Source: JBEKYD01 sp052148435 (GTDB taxonomy: Bacteria > Acidobacteriota > Terriglobia > Bryobacterales > Bryobacteraceae). Taken from it: a DNA stretch of 64,000 bases. This document shows, one piece after another, positions 8,098 to 16,698 of this stretch (its first letter is position 1; every line of letters starts with the position of its first letter). The notes under the pieces were generated by a model, which was given only the letters and a program-made list of their open reading frames with translations, was not told where the DNA came from and did not search any database. The stretch is taken from the NCBI GenBank assembly GCA_052148435.1, contig JBKQIF010000041.1:1-64000 (forward strand), written 5' to 3'. The translations under genes were made by a program, and so were the position numbers.

Positions 8098-8102
8098 GTA
8101 TT

Positions 8103-9821
8103 CTACTGCGCCGCACCAACCGGCAGCACGGTCGGCGCTGAAGAAAAGAACCCATCGGCGAAAATGTGCAGCGGATATTCGGCGGCGCCCAGAGTGGGTG
8201 GAATCCGCACCACTACCTGGAACACGCCCGGCGAAAACGGTGCGGCCGATATCGCCGGATAGCCCTCGCCACCGATTACCACTTGCACCGCGTTGGGCTG
8301 GGTGGTGTCGTACGGCGGAGTCATTGGCCCGGTGATGTTCAGGCCCGTCGCATACAGGGTGATTGTTTCGCCGGGCCGGGCCGGCCGGTCGGGCGTAATC
8401 AGGCTGCCGTCCGGGCCGGTGGCCAGCGCGTACAGAATGCCGTTGAGAGTCTGCGCCAGGTATTCGGCGTCGGCGGTCCGGGTCAAAACCGAGTTGGCCA
8501 GGCTGCCGCCGGGCCAATTCAAGTTCAGCGACTGCCACCCGGAAGCGAGCACCGCCGGCAGTAGTAGATCGATGCGGCTTGGGCTGACGTAGCTCACCAC
8601 GCACGGCTGGCCCGCGACGGTCGCCGTAACCCCCGCCAAACTGGTGGGGAGCGCGCCATCGGGGCTGATCGAGTTGCTCCAATCCATGGTGGGAAGGCCA
8701 GAGAAATCGCCCAACACCGACACCCAGGATTGCGGCGGGAGGCCGTAGGCTCCGTTCTCGAGCGGAATGGCCCATCGCCCGGGAACGACTGGCAGGAGCT
8801 CGGCAATGGAATTACCGCCGCTATCGCAGATCAGCAGGCCGCTGGAACTCCCCATAGCCAGGCAACCCGGCGCGGCCAATGGGGCGAGAAGAGCGTAACC
8901 GTACTGGTCAACTGGGGATACGGATGTGTTCGAGGAACCGGCCACGGTGCGCACCAGCCCATCGAAGCCGACCATACGTATTCGGTTGCCCGCTGCTTCG
9001 GCGATGAACAGGTCGCCTTGCGCATCTACAGCCAGGCCGTCCGGACCATTGAGCGGCGTCGCGTTGGCGGGTACGGCTTCCGCTCCTTCGCCAGGATTTC
9101 CGGTTCCTACAATCGTCATGATGGTGCCGCTCGTATCCACGCGCCGGACCACGCCGGCCCTGGCGTCGGCGATGTATAAATTGCCCGCGGCATCGAGCGC
9201 AATCGCCGTGACCGCCAGAATCTGGGCGCTGGTAGCTGGCCCGCCGTCGTTGCTGTAACCGCAAGTCCCCGTGCCGGCGACGGTCGAGACCGCGCTCTGG
9301 CTCCAGCGGAGTACGCGGCAGCCGGTAGGGTCGTTGAAGTACAAGCTGGTGGTATCGGCGGCCAGCGAGGTGGGAGCGCCCACGCCGGTGGCGATGGTGA
9401 CGAAGGCTTGTTGAAACTCGTCGTAGCGTTCCAGAAGCTGCCGTTCCGGGTCGGCGATGTAAATGGCGCCACTCGAATCGGCGGCCATTGGCTTGGTGTG
9501 ATAGACGAGTGGCGCCCAATTGATACAGCCAGCTCCGGGGAACGAACCGACGCAATAGCCTCCTTGCACCGGGTTGGACAGCAGTGTTTCCAACTGCGTT
9601 CCCTTAACGCGGTACACGCCATAAGCGTCGGCGTAGAGCAGGGTGCCGTCGGCGAGCTGAGCCAGCCCGGCGAGTTCGGCGTGGGCCGTTTGAACGGGCG
9701 CGATAAAGGCACCCGGTTGCGCGCAAGCTACGGCCGACCATAGCGCGGCGACAATGGCCCAGCCCGCGCGAGCCGCAACGAGCTCTATCTTCCATGTATA
9801 CACTTGGACCGGGACCTCCAC
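8103..9821 (-). CDS. Secreted NHL-repeat protein with Solibacter-type C-terminal domain
   Basis: The 572-residue product has a signal peptide (hydrophobic core GWAIVAALWSAVACA followed by QP). NHL/SMP-30-like beta-propeller repeats follow, with recurring units such as AIALDAAGNLYIADARAGVVRR and GLAVDAQGDLFIAEAAGNRI. Residues about 350-570 match the C-terminal domain found in many Solibacter secreted proteins: TVAGQPCVVSYVSPSRIDLL, then GETITLYATGLN and ending near PLHIFADG. The role is probably extracellular binding or scaffolding; no catalytic residues are seen. An internal GTG at 9803 gives a shorter signal peptide and is an alternative start. The gene converges on rsmA with a 5-bp gap. Confidence 0.85.
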   Translation of the reverse strand: MEVPVQVYTWKIELVAARAGWAIVAALWSAVACAQPGAFIAPVQTAHAELAGLAQLADGTLLYADAYGVYRVKGTQLETLLSNPVQGGYCVGSFPGAGCINWAPLVYHTKPMAADSSGAIYIADPERQLLERYDEFQQAFVTIATGVGAPTSLAADTTSLYFNDPTGCRVLRWSQSAVSTVAGTGTCGYSNDGGPATSAQILAVTAIALDAAGNLYIADARAGVVRRVDTSGTIMTIVGTGNPGEGAEAVPANATPLNGPDGLAVDAQGDLFIAEAAGNRIRMVGFDGLVRTVAGSSNTSVSPVDQYGYALLAPLAAPGCLAMGSSSGLLICDSGGNSIAELLPVVPGRWAIPLENGAYGLPPQSWVSVLGDFSGLPTMDWSNSISPDGALPTSLAGVTATVAGQPCVVSYVSPSRIDLLLPAVLASGWQSLNLNWPGGSLANSVLTRTADAEYLAQTLNGILYALATGPDGSLITPDRPARPGETITLYATGLNITGPMTPPYDTTQPNAVQVVIGGEGYPAISAAPFSPGVFQVVVRIPPTLGAAEYPLHIFADGFFSSAPTVLPVGAAQ

Positions 9822-10097
9822 TTACAAAGACCCTGGCCGGTGGCAAACTACTACAGCCGGCCGGCGGAAAAATGCCCCCCGGGGCCATGCGTAAATCTAA
9901 TGGATGGAGGCTGGCGGCAACCGTTCGGTTGAAAGCGCCCTCCAAGTTGCTGATTTCACGTCGTCCGCCGGGAGCGCCGGTAAACAACCGGCGCGCAGGA
10001 TGCCATCCGGATGCCATCCTGCCCCACAGACCGGCAGCGCCGCAACCAAAGAATGGCGGCCACAACCAATATGCAGGATTTTCCCGCTGGAGCATAG

Positions 10098-10144
10098 GCG
10101 TCGAGATGAGTCCCGACGCGGCACGCACGTGTGCGTGCGCCACG
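10098..10144. repeat. Two-hairpin REP-like element, copy 2
   Basis: GCGTCGAG..GACGC hairpin followed by GCACGCACGTGTGCGTGCGCCAC hairpin halves, same layout as the copy at 2808-2856. It lies in the 482-bp gap between the NHL gene and clpP. The rest of that gap (9822-10097) shows no gene I can support. Confidence 0.7.
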
Positions 10145-10220
10145 AAAATCGCCGCGTTCCAAGCACCTGCGGGGGTGGACGGCGCGCGGTTTCCCTACGG
10201 CTGCACTTTCAGATCCGGCA

Positions 10221-10297
10221 GCCACAGATGAACACGGATGAACACAGATAAAACCTTTGGGTTTTTCATCGACGTTTATCTGCGTTCATCTGTGGCT
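10221..10297. repeat. GCCACAGATGAACAC inverted repeat
   Basis: GCCACAGATGAACACGGATG on the left and CGTTCATCTGTGGC on the right can fold into a long hairpin with a loop of about 30 nt. A second copy is at 52808-52884. Related repeats are widespread in unrelated bacterial genomes. It lies just downstream of the clpP stop codon. Confidence 0.8.
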
Positions 10298-10303
10298 ATT
10301 TCT

Positions 10304-10924
10304 TTAGCCCTTTATGGCGACCGGCGCCAGATCGCGGCTGGTGATCACCCGGTCGATCATGCCGTACAGCACGGCCTGGTCGGGTTCCAGGATGTAATCC
10401 CGGTCCACGTCCTTGGCGACCCGTTCCACCGGTTGGCCGGTGGCGTCCGCCAGCATGCCGTTCAGAATTTCACGCATACGCAGGATTTCGCGCGCGTAGA
10501 TGTCGATGTCCGCCGCCTGCCCGGCCAATCCCTGCATGGATGGCTGGTGAATCATGATACGCGAATTCGGCAGGCTGAAGCGCTTCCCCTTGGTGCCCTT
10601 GGCCAACAGCACCGCCGCCATCGAGGCGGCTTGCCCCACGCAGATGGTCACGATGTCCGGCCGGATGAATGCCATGGTGTCCAGGATTGCCAGACCGGCG
10701 GTAATCGAGCCCCCGGGGGAATTGATGTAGATGGAAATGTCTTTCTCGGGATCTTCGGCTTCGAGGAACAGGAGCTGCGCAATGATGAGGTTCGCTACCT
10801 GGTCGTCAATGGGCGTGCCCAGGAAAATAATATTCTCCTTGAGCAGCCGGGAATAAATGTCGTATGCGCGTTCGCCCCGCGAGGTCTGTTCGACCACCAT
10901 GGGAACGAGGACCGAGTTTTGCAT
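10304..10924 (-). CDS. clpP: ATP-dependent Clp protease proteolytic subunit ClpP
   Basis: ClpP forms the two-ring 14-subunit serine peptidase chamber that degrades substrates unfolded by ClpX, ClpA or ClpC in the cytoplasm. The 206-residue protein has the whole signature: IYINSPGGSITAGLAI, the nucleophile Ser101 in GQAASMAA, His126 in RIMIHQP, and the Asp of the VDRD motif around residue 175. GGAGG stands 5 nt before the ATG. No clpX or tig is adjacent here, unlike in many bacteria. Confidence 0.97.
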   Translation of the reverse strand: MQNSVLVPMVVEQTSRGERAYDIYSRLLKENIIFLGTPIDDQVANLIIAQLLFLEAEDPEKDISIYINSPGGSITAGLAILDTMAFIRPDIVTICVGQAASMAAVLLAKGTKGKRFSLPNSRIMIHQPSMQGLAGQAADIDIYAREILRMREILNGMLADATGQPVERVAKDVDRDYILEPDQAVLYGMIDRVITSRDLAPVAIKG

Positions 10925-10955
10925 CGTGCCTCCGTCGGATCGAGTTGAATGGCGA

Positions 10956-11441
10956 TTAAGCCCGCTTGGCGGCGGTAGCCCGTTTGCCGGCCTTGCGCTG
11001 CTTGCTGGCTGCTGCCGCCAGGGTCTTCTTCTTCTGCTCGAGCGCTTTGGCCAGGTCGGCGATGGTATTCCGCCCCAGATAATCCATGATACGCGAACGG
11101 AGGTTCACCCAGCTATCGTGCATCGGGCAGGGCATGTCGTCGTTGCATTCCGAAAGGCCGCTGGCGCATTGCTGGTAGGGCGCCAGCCCGTCCAGTGCTT
11201 CCACGATATCGAGCAGGCGAACTTCGCCCGCGTCGATGCGGAGCGCGAAACCGCCCGTCGGCCCTTTGCTCGAACGCAGCAGTCCCTTGCGTGCCAACTG
11301 CTGCAAGATCTTCGCCAGAAAATGAGCCGGGATGTCCTCCTGCTCGGCGATGTTTTTCACCATGGCGTATTTGCCCTCGGGCACCTGCGCCAGGTGTACG
11401 AAAGCGCGGATCGCGTACTCGGCGGACCGAGAATAGATCAT
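10956..11441 (-). CDS. Rrf2-family transcriptional regulator with Fe-S cysteines
   Basis: The 161-residue protein has the Rrf2 winged helix (YAIRAFVHLAQ; IAEQEDIPAHFLAKILQQL; KGPTGGFAL) and three cysteines at C92, C99 and C105. The order and spacing are close to the cluster-binding cysteines of IscR and NsrR, so it probably senses iron-sulfur status, NO or redox stress. The C-terminus is a Lys/Ala-rich tail typical of acidobacterial versions. No isc or suf genes are adjacent, so its targets are not evident. It is followed by clpP 31 bp later on the same strand. Confidence 0.9.
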   Translation of the reverse strand: MIYSRSAEYAIRAFVHLAQVPEGKYAMVKNIAEQEDIPAHFLAKILQQLARKGLLRSSKGPTGGFALRIDAGEVRLLDIVEALDGLAPYQQCASGLSECNDDMPCPMHDSWVNLRSRIMDYLGRNTIADLAKALEQKKKTLAAAASKQRKAGKRATAAKRA

Positions 11442-11744
11442 CTTTGACTCCCCTGCCCAATTCGGAGAAACGTTACATTGTTATCTTAAAATGAGCCTGC
11501 CCGAACACGCAAGGTCCTGCGTTGATGGAACACGGAGGGCCTAAGCGACGCACCACTCTTTGGTACTGTTCGTTTTCGTACTTTTCGCTTGTATTGGTTG
11601 GGGGCAGGGAGCGACTCCGCGGTGGTCTAGCTCCAGCCAAGGCAGGGGATCGTATGGCTGCCGACCGCACAGGCCTTGGCGATTCACGTTCTCATGGAAG
11701 CCGCGACCGTCAAAGAGTCCCTACCACGGGCTGCCAGAAAAAAA
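11442..11744. other. Intergenic region, no supported gene
   Basis: The region carries the promoter side of the Rrf2 gene. Short open frames on the plus strand here have no ribosome-binding site or recognisable product, and I see no RNA fold or large repeat. Confidence 0.5.
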
Positions 11745-11821
11745 TGGTGCGCCTGAGAGAACTCGAATCTCTGACCTCCTGCGTGTCAAGCAGGCGCTCT
11801 AACCAACTGAGCTACAGGCGC
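11745..11821 (-). tRNA. tRNA-Val (anticodon GAC), CCA encoded
   Basis: The minus strand gives acceptor GCGCCTG pairing with CAGGCGC, then discriminator A and an encoded CCA at 11747-11745. The D-loop reads AGTTGGTTAGA, the anticodon stem CCTGC/GCAGG encloses loop TTGACAC with anticodon GAC, and the T-arm contains GATTCGAGTTC. Length is 77 nt with CCA. All stems pair. Confidence 0.95.
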
Positions 11822-11894
11822 GCACAATTGGCACAAATTCGGTGCCAAATTTGTTATAAATCCCCCGTAAGCCACTCATTATTAACACCAAAAC

Positions 11895-11938
11895 AACCGT
11901 GTCCAGGGTAGCGCTCTAACCAACCGAACTACGGGCCC
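11895..11938 (-). pseudogene. Truncated tRNA-like 5' half
   Basis: The minus strand reads GGGCCCG TAGTTCGGTTGGTTAGAGCGC and then ACCCTGGACACGG. That is the acceptor strand, D-arm and start of an anticodon arm of a tRNA resembling Val or Ile genes. The anticodon loop appears to carry an extra base, and neither the 3' anticodon stem nor the T-arm follows. It lies 74 bp upstream of the intact tRNA-Val and shares its D-arm, so it is probably a decayed neighbour or duplicate. Confidence 0.6.
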
Positions 11939-12178
11939 CAGGGGAAAAACTGGTTCCCCGATTGTAACACGCAGGGGAAATGGGCGCTGATTTGCGCTGG
12001 CCCGGCGCGAGGCAACCCGGCGGGCGCGGCTTTCGTCACTGGAACCAGACGGGCGCCCGGGCGCGGCCGGATTCCGCCGCTCCGGTATTGGCCGGGGCGG
12101 TAATTCTTGGGAGATTTTAATATCCGGACGGATGGAATCGCGAACCCCGGCGTGGTAGTTCTGAGGAGAGTGGATCAT

Positions 12179-13984
12179 ATGCGTAAGTTCTCATACGGAT
12201 TCGTGCTCGTGGCTGCCGGCTGCGCCATGGCCCAGGATGCCGACCCGCCGTCGCGCGTGGCGCGGCTGAACCTGATCAACGGACCGGTTTCCTTCCGGCC
12301 CGGCAGCGTGGAGGACTGGGGCGCGGCGACCCTCAATTACCCGCTCACCACCGGCGACCATCTTTGGGCCGATGACGGCGCCTACGCCGAGCTGCACATC
12401 GGGTCGACGGCGATCCGAATGAACGCGGCCACGGCTCTGGCCGTGTTGAACCTGGATGACCGGGTGGCGCAGTTGAGCCTGACCCAGGGCGCGATCGACG
12501 TGCACGTGCGCTTCATCGGCGAGCAGGAAACCTACGAAGTGGACACGCCCAACGTGGCGATCACGCTGCTGCGGCCGGGCGATTACAGGATCAACGCCGA
12601 CGGCGACAACAACGTCACCGTGGCCGCCGTTCGCGCGGGCCAGGCCGAAGTGACGGGCGGCGGGCAGGCGTTTTCGATCAGCCCCGCGGAAAGCGCCACC
12701 ATCACCGGAACGGACCAGATCGGCAACCAGATGGGGCCGGAGCCGCCGCCGGACCAGTTCGACCAGTGGTGTATCGACCGCGACCGGCGCGAGTCGTCAA
12801 CGGTATCGGCGCGCTACGTGCCGCGGGAGACGATCGGCTACGAAGACCTGGACCAGTACGGAGTTTGGCGCAACGTTCCGCCCTACGGGTATGTCTGGAT
12901 GCCGACGGCGGTTCCGCCGGGGTGGGCGCCCTACAAATTCGGTCATTGGGCGTGGGTGGAACCCTGGGGTTGGACGTGGGTGGACGACGCGCCGTGGGGT
13001 TTCGCTCCCTTCCATTATGGACGGTGGGCATTCGCGGCTGGAGCCTGGGTGTGGGTGCCGGGGCGGCTGGTGGCGGGTGCGCGGCCGGTATATGCGCCGG
13101 CGCTGGTGGCGTTCGTGGGCGGGCCGGGGTTTGCGGTGGGCGTGGGCGTAGGTGGCGGCGTCGGCATGGCGGGGTGGTTCCCGCTGGGGCCTGGCGAAGT
13201 GTACCGGCCGGCTTACGCGGTGAGCCCGGCCTACGTGACCAGTATCAATATTGTTCATGTCGGCAACGTGACGGTAATTAATAACATGGCGGCCGGGAAT
13301 GTGCGGTACGTGAACCAGGGCGTGCCGGGAGCGATGGTGGTGGTGCCGCGCGAGGCGTTTGTGGGGGCGCGTCCGGTAGGTATGGCCGCGGTGGTGGTTC
13401 CGCGGGGGCAATTCGTGAATGCGCAGGTGATCGGCGCGGCGCCGCCGATCGCGCCGACGCGGGTCAGCCTGGGAGTGGCGGCGGGGGCGAACGTGCACGC
13501 ACCGCCGGCGCGATTCGCGGACCGGGCGATCGTGGCGAGGACGGCTCCGCCCCCGCCGCCGGTTTCGTTTGCGGCGCGGGAACAGGAACTGCGCGCCAAT
13601 CCGGGGCGGCCGCTGGAGCCGGCACGGGTCAATGCGCTGCGGGCCTCGGCGCCGGCGGCGCGGCCGATGGTGCGAAGCGTGGATGCGGGTGGCCACTTGA
13701 GCCGTCCCGCCGGCGCTCCCGGCGTTTCGGGCCAGCCGGCGGTGAATACCAACCGGCCAATGAACAACGACCGGCCATCCAGCGCGCGGCCGAGTTACTC
13801 GAATCCGCAGCCAGCCGAGCACCCGGCCAATACCGGCGAGCGAAACCGGCCGGCGGTGAACGAACCGGCGCATCCCGCCGCCGCAACCGGGAACACGCCG
13901 AACACCGAGCACCCGGCCAACGCCAACGAGAAAACCCAGCCCAGGAAGGACACCCGGAAGAGCGCGAAGAAGACCGAGAAGTAG
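12179..13984 (+). CDS. FecR/DUF6600-like exported Trp-rich protein
   Basis: The 601-residue product from ATG 12179 (AGGAGAG upstream) begins with a signal peptide ending near AMA-QDA. Residues about 25-190 match a FecR-like beta domain (GDHLWADDGAYAELHIGSTA; AVLNLDDRVAQLSLTQGAI). The middle (about 220-330) is the Trp/Tyr/Gly-rich repeat region seen in DUF6600-type proteins (YGVWRNVPPYGYVWMP; WVEPWGWTWVDDAPWGFAPF). The C-terminal 200 residues are Pro/Ala/Asn-rich and probably disordered, ending in a basic KKTEK tail. A periplasmic or surface role is likely; the exact function is unknown. An in-frame start at 12107 exists but has no signal peptide logic. Confidence 0.82.
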   Translation: MRKFSYGFVLVAAGCAMAQDADPPSRVARLNLINGPVSFRPGSVEDWGAATLNYPLTTGDHLWADDGAYAELHIGSTAIRMNAATALAVLNLDDRVAQLSLTQGAIDVHVRFIGEQETYEVDTPNVAITLLRPGDYRINADGDNNVTVAAVRAGQAEVTGGGQAFSISPAESATITGTDQIGNQMGPEPPPDQFDQWCIDRDRRESSTVSARYVPRETIGYEDLDQYGVWRNVPPYGYVWMPTAVPPGWAPYKFGHWAWVEPWGWTWVDDAPWGFAPFHYGRWAFAAGAWVWVPGRLVAGARPVYAPALVAFVGGPGFAVGVGVGGGVGMAGWFPLGPGEVYRPAYAVSPAYVTSINIVHVGNVTVINNMAAGNVRYVNQGVPGAMVVVPREAFVGARPVGMAAVVVPRGQFVNAQVIGAAPPIAPTRVSLGVAAGANVHAPPARFADRAIVARTAPPPPPVSFAAREQELRANPGRPLEPARVNALRASAPAARPMVRSVDAGGHLSRPAGAPGVSGQPAVNTNRPMNNDRPSSARPSYSNPQPAEHPANTGERNRPAVNEPAHPAAATGNTPNTEHPANANEKTQPRKDTRKSAKKTEK

Positions 13985-13988
13985 TAAG

Positions 13989-14085
13989 AGCGATCAGCAT
14001 TCAGCTTTTGCAGCCGCGACGTGCGGACGCCCGGACGTCGGTCCGCGCGCGGCTGTTAGCTGAACGCTGACCGCTGCGAGCTGTT
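13989..14085. repeat. Long imperfect inverted repeat (AGCTGAA family)
   Basis: AGCGATCAGCATTCAGCT at the left pairs with AGCTGAACGCTGACCGCT at the right with few mismatches. GC-rich inner arms (GCAGCCGCG and CGCGCGGCTG) extend the hairpin. Related fragments appear at 24087-24285 and 53812-53830. It separates two convergent genes, so it may also act as a terminator. Confidence 0.6.
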
Positions 14086-14089
14086 CTTG

Positions 14090-14554
14090 CTAATAACCAG
14101 TCCGGTCGATCTTCGCAAGCCAGGCGGCGAACGGGGCGTTGGCGTCCGGGTCCTCCACGCGAAACATGGGGATGGCGCGCGATTCCGTGGGCAATTCGAT
14201 CTGGCGGTAGATGAAGCTGTCGTCGAATCCGGCCTGCGATGCCTGCTGGTGGGTAGCGGCGAAGAAGACGCGGGCTGGGCGCGCCCAGTAGATCGCGCCG
14301 AGGCACATGGGGCACGGCTCACAGGAGGAGTACAGGTCGCAGCCGGAGAGCTGAAAACTTCCCAGCGCCTTGCAGGCCTCGCGAATGACGACGACCTCGG
14401 CGTGGGCGGTAGGGTCGTTGGTGCCGGTTACCTGGTTGGCGCCCGTGGCGACGACCGCTCCGTCCTTCGCCACCAGTGCGCCAAAAGGGCCACCGCCGCG
14501 GCGTACGCTCGAGGTCGCTACTTCAATGGCTTGCTTGAGGAAGATCGGATTCAT
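14090..14554 (-). CDS. guaD: Guanine deaminase, cytidine-deaminase fold
   Basis: The 154-residue product closely follows the Bacillus-type guanine deaminase, which hydrolyses guanine to xanthine and ammonia in purine salvage. Zinc ligands are His51 and Glu53 in HAE, and Cys81 and Cys84 in PCPMC. The downstream LGAIYWARPARVFFAA and AGFDDSFIYRQIELP stretches are diagnostic for this subfamily rather than tRNA adenosine deaminase. Length fits the family. It is a single gene. Confidence 0.9.
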   Translation of the reverse strand: MNPIFLKQAIEVATSSVRRGGGPFGALVAKDGAVVATGANQVTGTNDPTAHAEVVVIREACKALGSFQLSGCDLYSSCEPCPMCLGAIYWARPARVFFAATHQQASQAGFDDSFIYRQIELPTESRAIPMFRVEDPDANAPFAAWLAKIDRTGY

Positions 14555-14595
14555 GCCGGGCTTTTGGCCGGGCCCGATCCAACCGCACCAGCCGA

Positions 14596-15312
14596 TTATG
14601 GCTCGATCAGCCCCGCACGGATAGCATAGCGCACCATACTGGCGGTTTCGTGTACCCCCAGTTTTTCCAGAATCCGGCTGCGGTGCGAATCGGCGGTCTT
14701 ATAGCTGATGCCGAGATCGGTCGCGGCCTGCTTGGTGGATTTGCCGCTGGCGATCAACACCAGGACTTGCCGTTCCCGCTCGGTGAGCGAGAACACCATG
14801 CGGACGGACTCCGCGTCGGGGGTGAAGAATTCGCGCTTCCGGTCGGAAACATCGACTGCCGCGCCCATAAAGCCGGCAAATCGGCCATCCGCGTCAAAGC
14901 GAGGAATTCCGGTGTTTTCCACCCAGCAATAGGCGCCGGATTCTCCCAAGAGGCGATGTTCCAGGCGGAAGGACTGGCGGGCGGTGAACGCCTTCAAATA
15001 GGTCTCCACGCACAGGTCGCGGTCGTCGGGATGAAGCCCTTCGGTCCAACCCTTTCCCACTTCCAGCGTGTGACTTCGGCCGCGGAAGTCGAGCCAGGCG
15101 CGGTTCAAATACGTGAATAATGCGTCCGTGCCCGACATCCAGATCATCACCGGGATGGCGTCGGCCAGGGCACGGAACCGATTCTCGGCCACATCGGCTT
15201 CCTGTCGGTAAAGGGAGAGTTGCGCCTCCAACTCGGAAATTTTCCGCTGCAGAGCCGCAGATTCGTCGAAACCGCAACTGGGCGCTGGTCCGAATGCAGT
15301 CATCAATGTCAT
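14596..15312 (-). CDS. PAS-domain LuxR-type transcriptional regulator
   Basis: The 238-residue protein has a short N-terminal coiled coil (ALQRKISELEAQLSLYRQEA) and a PAS domain (residues about 45-165) with FRALADAIPVMIWMSG and HPDDRDLCVETYLKAF. A LuxR-type helix-turn-helix ends it (SLTERERQVLVLIASGKSTK, then GISYKTADSHRSRI). There is no kinase or receiver domain, so the PAS domain probably senses a small ligand or redox state directly and controls DNA binding. A perfect dyad at 15323-15346 just upstream may be its own operator. Confidence 0.85.
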   Translation of the reverse strand: MTLMTAFGPAPSCGFDESAALQRKISELEAQLSLYRQEADVAENRFRALADAIPVMIWMSGTDALFTYLNRAWLDFRGRSHTLEVGKGWTEGLHPDDRDLCVETYLKAFTARQSFRLEHRLLGESGAYCWVENTGIPRFDADGRFAGFMGAAVDVSDRKREFFTPDAESVRMVFSLTERERQVLVLIASGKSTKQAATDLGISYKTADSHRSRILEKLGVHETASMVRYAIRAGLIEP

Positions 15313-15322
15313 AATAGAACCA

Positions 15323-15346
15323 TTGGTACTGGACGTAAAGTACCAA
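15323..15346. promoter_or_regulatory. Perfect dyad TTGGTACT-N8-AGTACCAA
   Basis: Two 8-bp half-sites in perfect inverted symmetry are separated by 8 bp, 11 bp from the start of the PAS-LuxR gene and 102 bp from the divergently transcribed ECF sigma gene. This size and symmetry suit a dimeric LuxR-type regulator. Binding is inferred. Confidence 0.5.
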
Positions 15347-15447
15347 ATTATAGTAATTTACGCTAGCACACTAAGGTAAACACCGGGCATGTGTGCGGAT
15401 TGTGGAACTTTGCGGGATTTGGCGACAATTGAGGAATAGAGATTTTA

Positions 15448-16062
15448 ATGTCAATCCGTCCACCGGACACAGACGATGAGTTGTTGGGCCGTCTGCGAGC
15501 GGGTGACGAAGCCGCCTTCCAGGTGTTGTATCGCCGGCGTCAAGGCGCAATCTATCGGTTTGCCGTGCACGTCACCGGCTCCTCGGCGGTGGCGGAAGAT
15601 ATTACCCAAGAGGTTTTTCTGGCGCTGATCCGCAACGCTTGCCGCTATGACCCGGAGCGCGGCACGCTGAACGGGTATTTGTTTGGCATCGCGCGAAAAC
15701 TGGTATTGCGCCACCTGGAGCGCACACGCATGGATGTGGCTCTCGATGGCGCTAACGAAGAAGCTTCGGCGCCCCAGTTGGCGATTCACGACGACCCGGG
15801 CATGGCGCTGGCCGATCGCCAACGGATGGAGGCGTTGCGTCGTGCGGTGCATTGCTTGCCGCGACGCTATCGCGAGGTAGTGGTCTTATGCGATCTGGAA
15901 GAAGTGGATTATGCCGATGCGGCCGCGATCTTGGGATGTCCGATCGGAACGGTGCGTTCGCGGCTGCATCGCGCCCGGGCTTTGCTGTTTGAAAAGCTCA
16001 GCCAGGAGCGGGCCGGGCGGAACGAAATCAAGGATCTAGACCCAGCCAGGTGCTGGACGTGA
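15448..16062 (+). CDS. ECF RNA polymerase sigma factor
   Basis: The 204-residue product has sigma region 2 (FQVLYRRRQGAIYRFAVHVT, VAEDITQEVFLALIRN, LNGYLFGIARKLVLRHLER) and region 4 (LPRRYREVVVLCDLEEVDYA; CPIGTVRSRLHRARALLFEK). GAGGAATAGAG lies upstream of the ATG. It heads an operon with an anti-sigma factor 13 bp later and an exported protein, and is divergent from the PAS-LuxR gene. It is distinct in sequence from the ECF factor at 5963. Confidence 0.93.
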   Translation: MSIRPPDTDDELLGRLRAGDEAAFQVLYRRRQGAIYRFAVHVTGSSAVAEDITQEVFLALIRNACRYDPERGTLNGYLFGIARKLVLRHLERTRMDVALDGANEEASAPQLAIHDDPGMALADRQRMEALRRAVHCLPRRYREVVVLCDLEEVDYADAAAILGCPIGTVRSRLHRARALLFEKLSQERAGRNEIKDLDPARCWT

Positions 16063-16075
16063 TCGGGTGCAGTCG

Positions 16076-16672
16076 ATGAATTGCCAGGAATTCTTGAAAA
16101 GCATGGCGGACCCGGTTCGGCCCGGGCTCATGAGTGCCGAGCGCCTCGCGCATTGGAGCGAGTGCCCGGCCTGCGCGAATCGCCAGAAGATGGCCGACGA
16201 CCTTCGCACGCTGGCCGCTCAAGAGCGGAAACGCGAGGCGCCGCCGCGGGTGGAAGCGTTCCTGATGGCGGAGTTCCGCCGGCGCGGGCAGGGACGCCGG
16301 CCCATGGCGGTGCCCAAGCCGGCTGCCACCTGGCGCATGGCGCTTTGGGCGGCTGCGGGCCTGGTGCTGATGGCGTCGGCATTGTGGCGCATACCCGGCC
16401 AGAATCCGCTTTCCGTTCCGGCGGTGACCGGGTCAGCGGTCCAGACCGCCGATATGGATGACGCCGAAGACGGCAACGGATTCATTCCGCTGCCCAACGC
16501 CGAGGGTTTGGAGCCAAACGGCGACGTCAACGTGGTGAGCGTGGAAGTGCCGCGGTCGGCGGTGGTGGCGGCCGGGATTCCGCTGGCCGACGATCGCGCT
16601 TCGGAAATGGTTAAGGCGGACGTGATGCTGGGATCCGATGGATTGGCTCGGGCGATTCGGCTGGCAAACTAG
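16076..16672 (+). CDS. Anti-sigma factor, membrane-anchored
   Basis: From ATG 16076 (GTG 16067 is an alternative) the 198-residue protein begins with a short zinc-finger-like anti-sigma module: NCQEFLKSMAD and HWSECPAC, i.e. His-x3-Cys-x2-Cys. A single membrane segment (WRMALWAAAGLVLMASALW) follows near residue 90. The last 100 residues are extracytoplasmic and include VVSVEVPRSAVVAAGIPLAD, common in acidobacterial anti-sigma proteins. It should bind the sigma factor encoded directly before it. Confidence 0.8.
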   Translation: MNCQEFLKSMADPVRPGLMSAERLAHWSECPACANRQKMADDLRTLAAQERKREAPPRVEAFLMAEFRRRGQGRRPMAVPKPAATWRMALWAAAGLVLMASALWRIPGQNPLSVPAVTGSAVQTADMDDAEDGNGFIPLPNAEGLEPNGDVNVVSVEVPRSAVVAAGIPLADDRASEMVKADVMLGSDGLARAIRLAN

Positions 16673-16698
16673 CGGTGCGCGCGACTTAGAGGATAACG

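Noticed and set aside
7378..8775. Minus-strand open frame of 465 codons across rsmA
   Set aside because: Antisense to the conserved rsmA motifs on the plus strand and out of frame with the NHL gene; no coherent domain.
12797..13912. Minus-strand 371-codon frame
   Set aside because: Arg/His-rich product antisense to the Trp-rich FecR-like gene.
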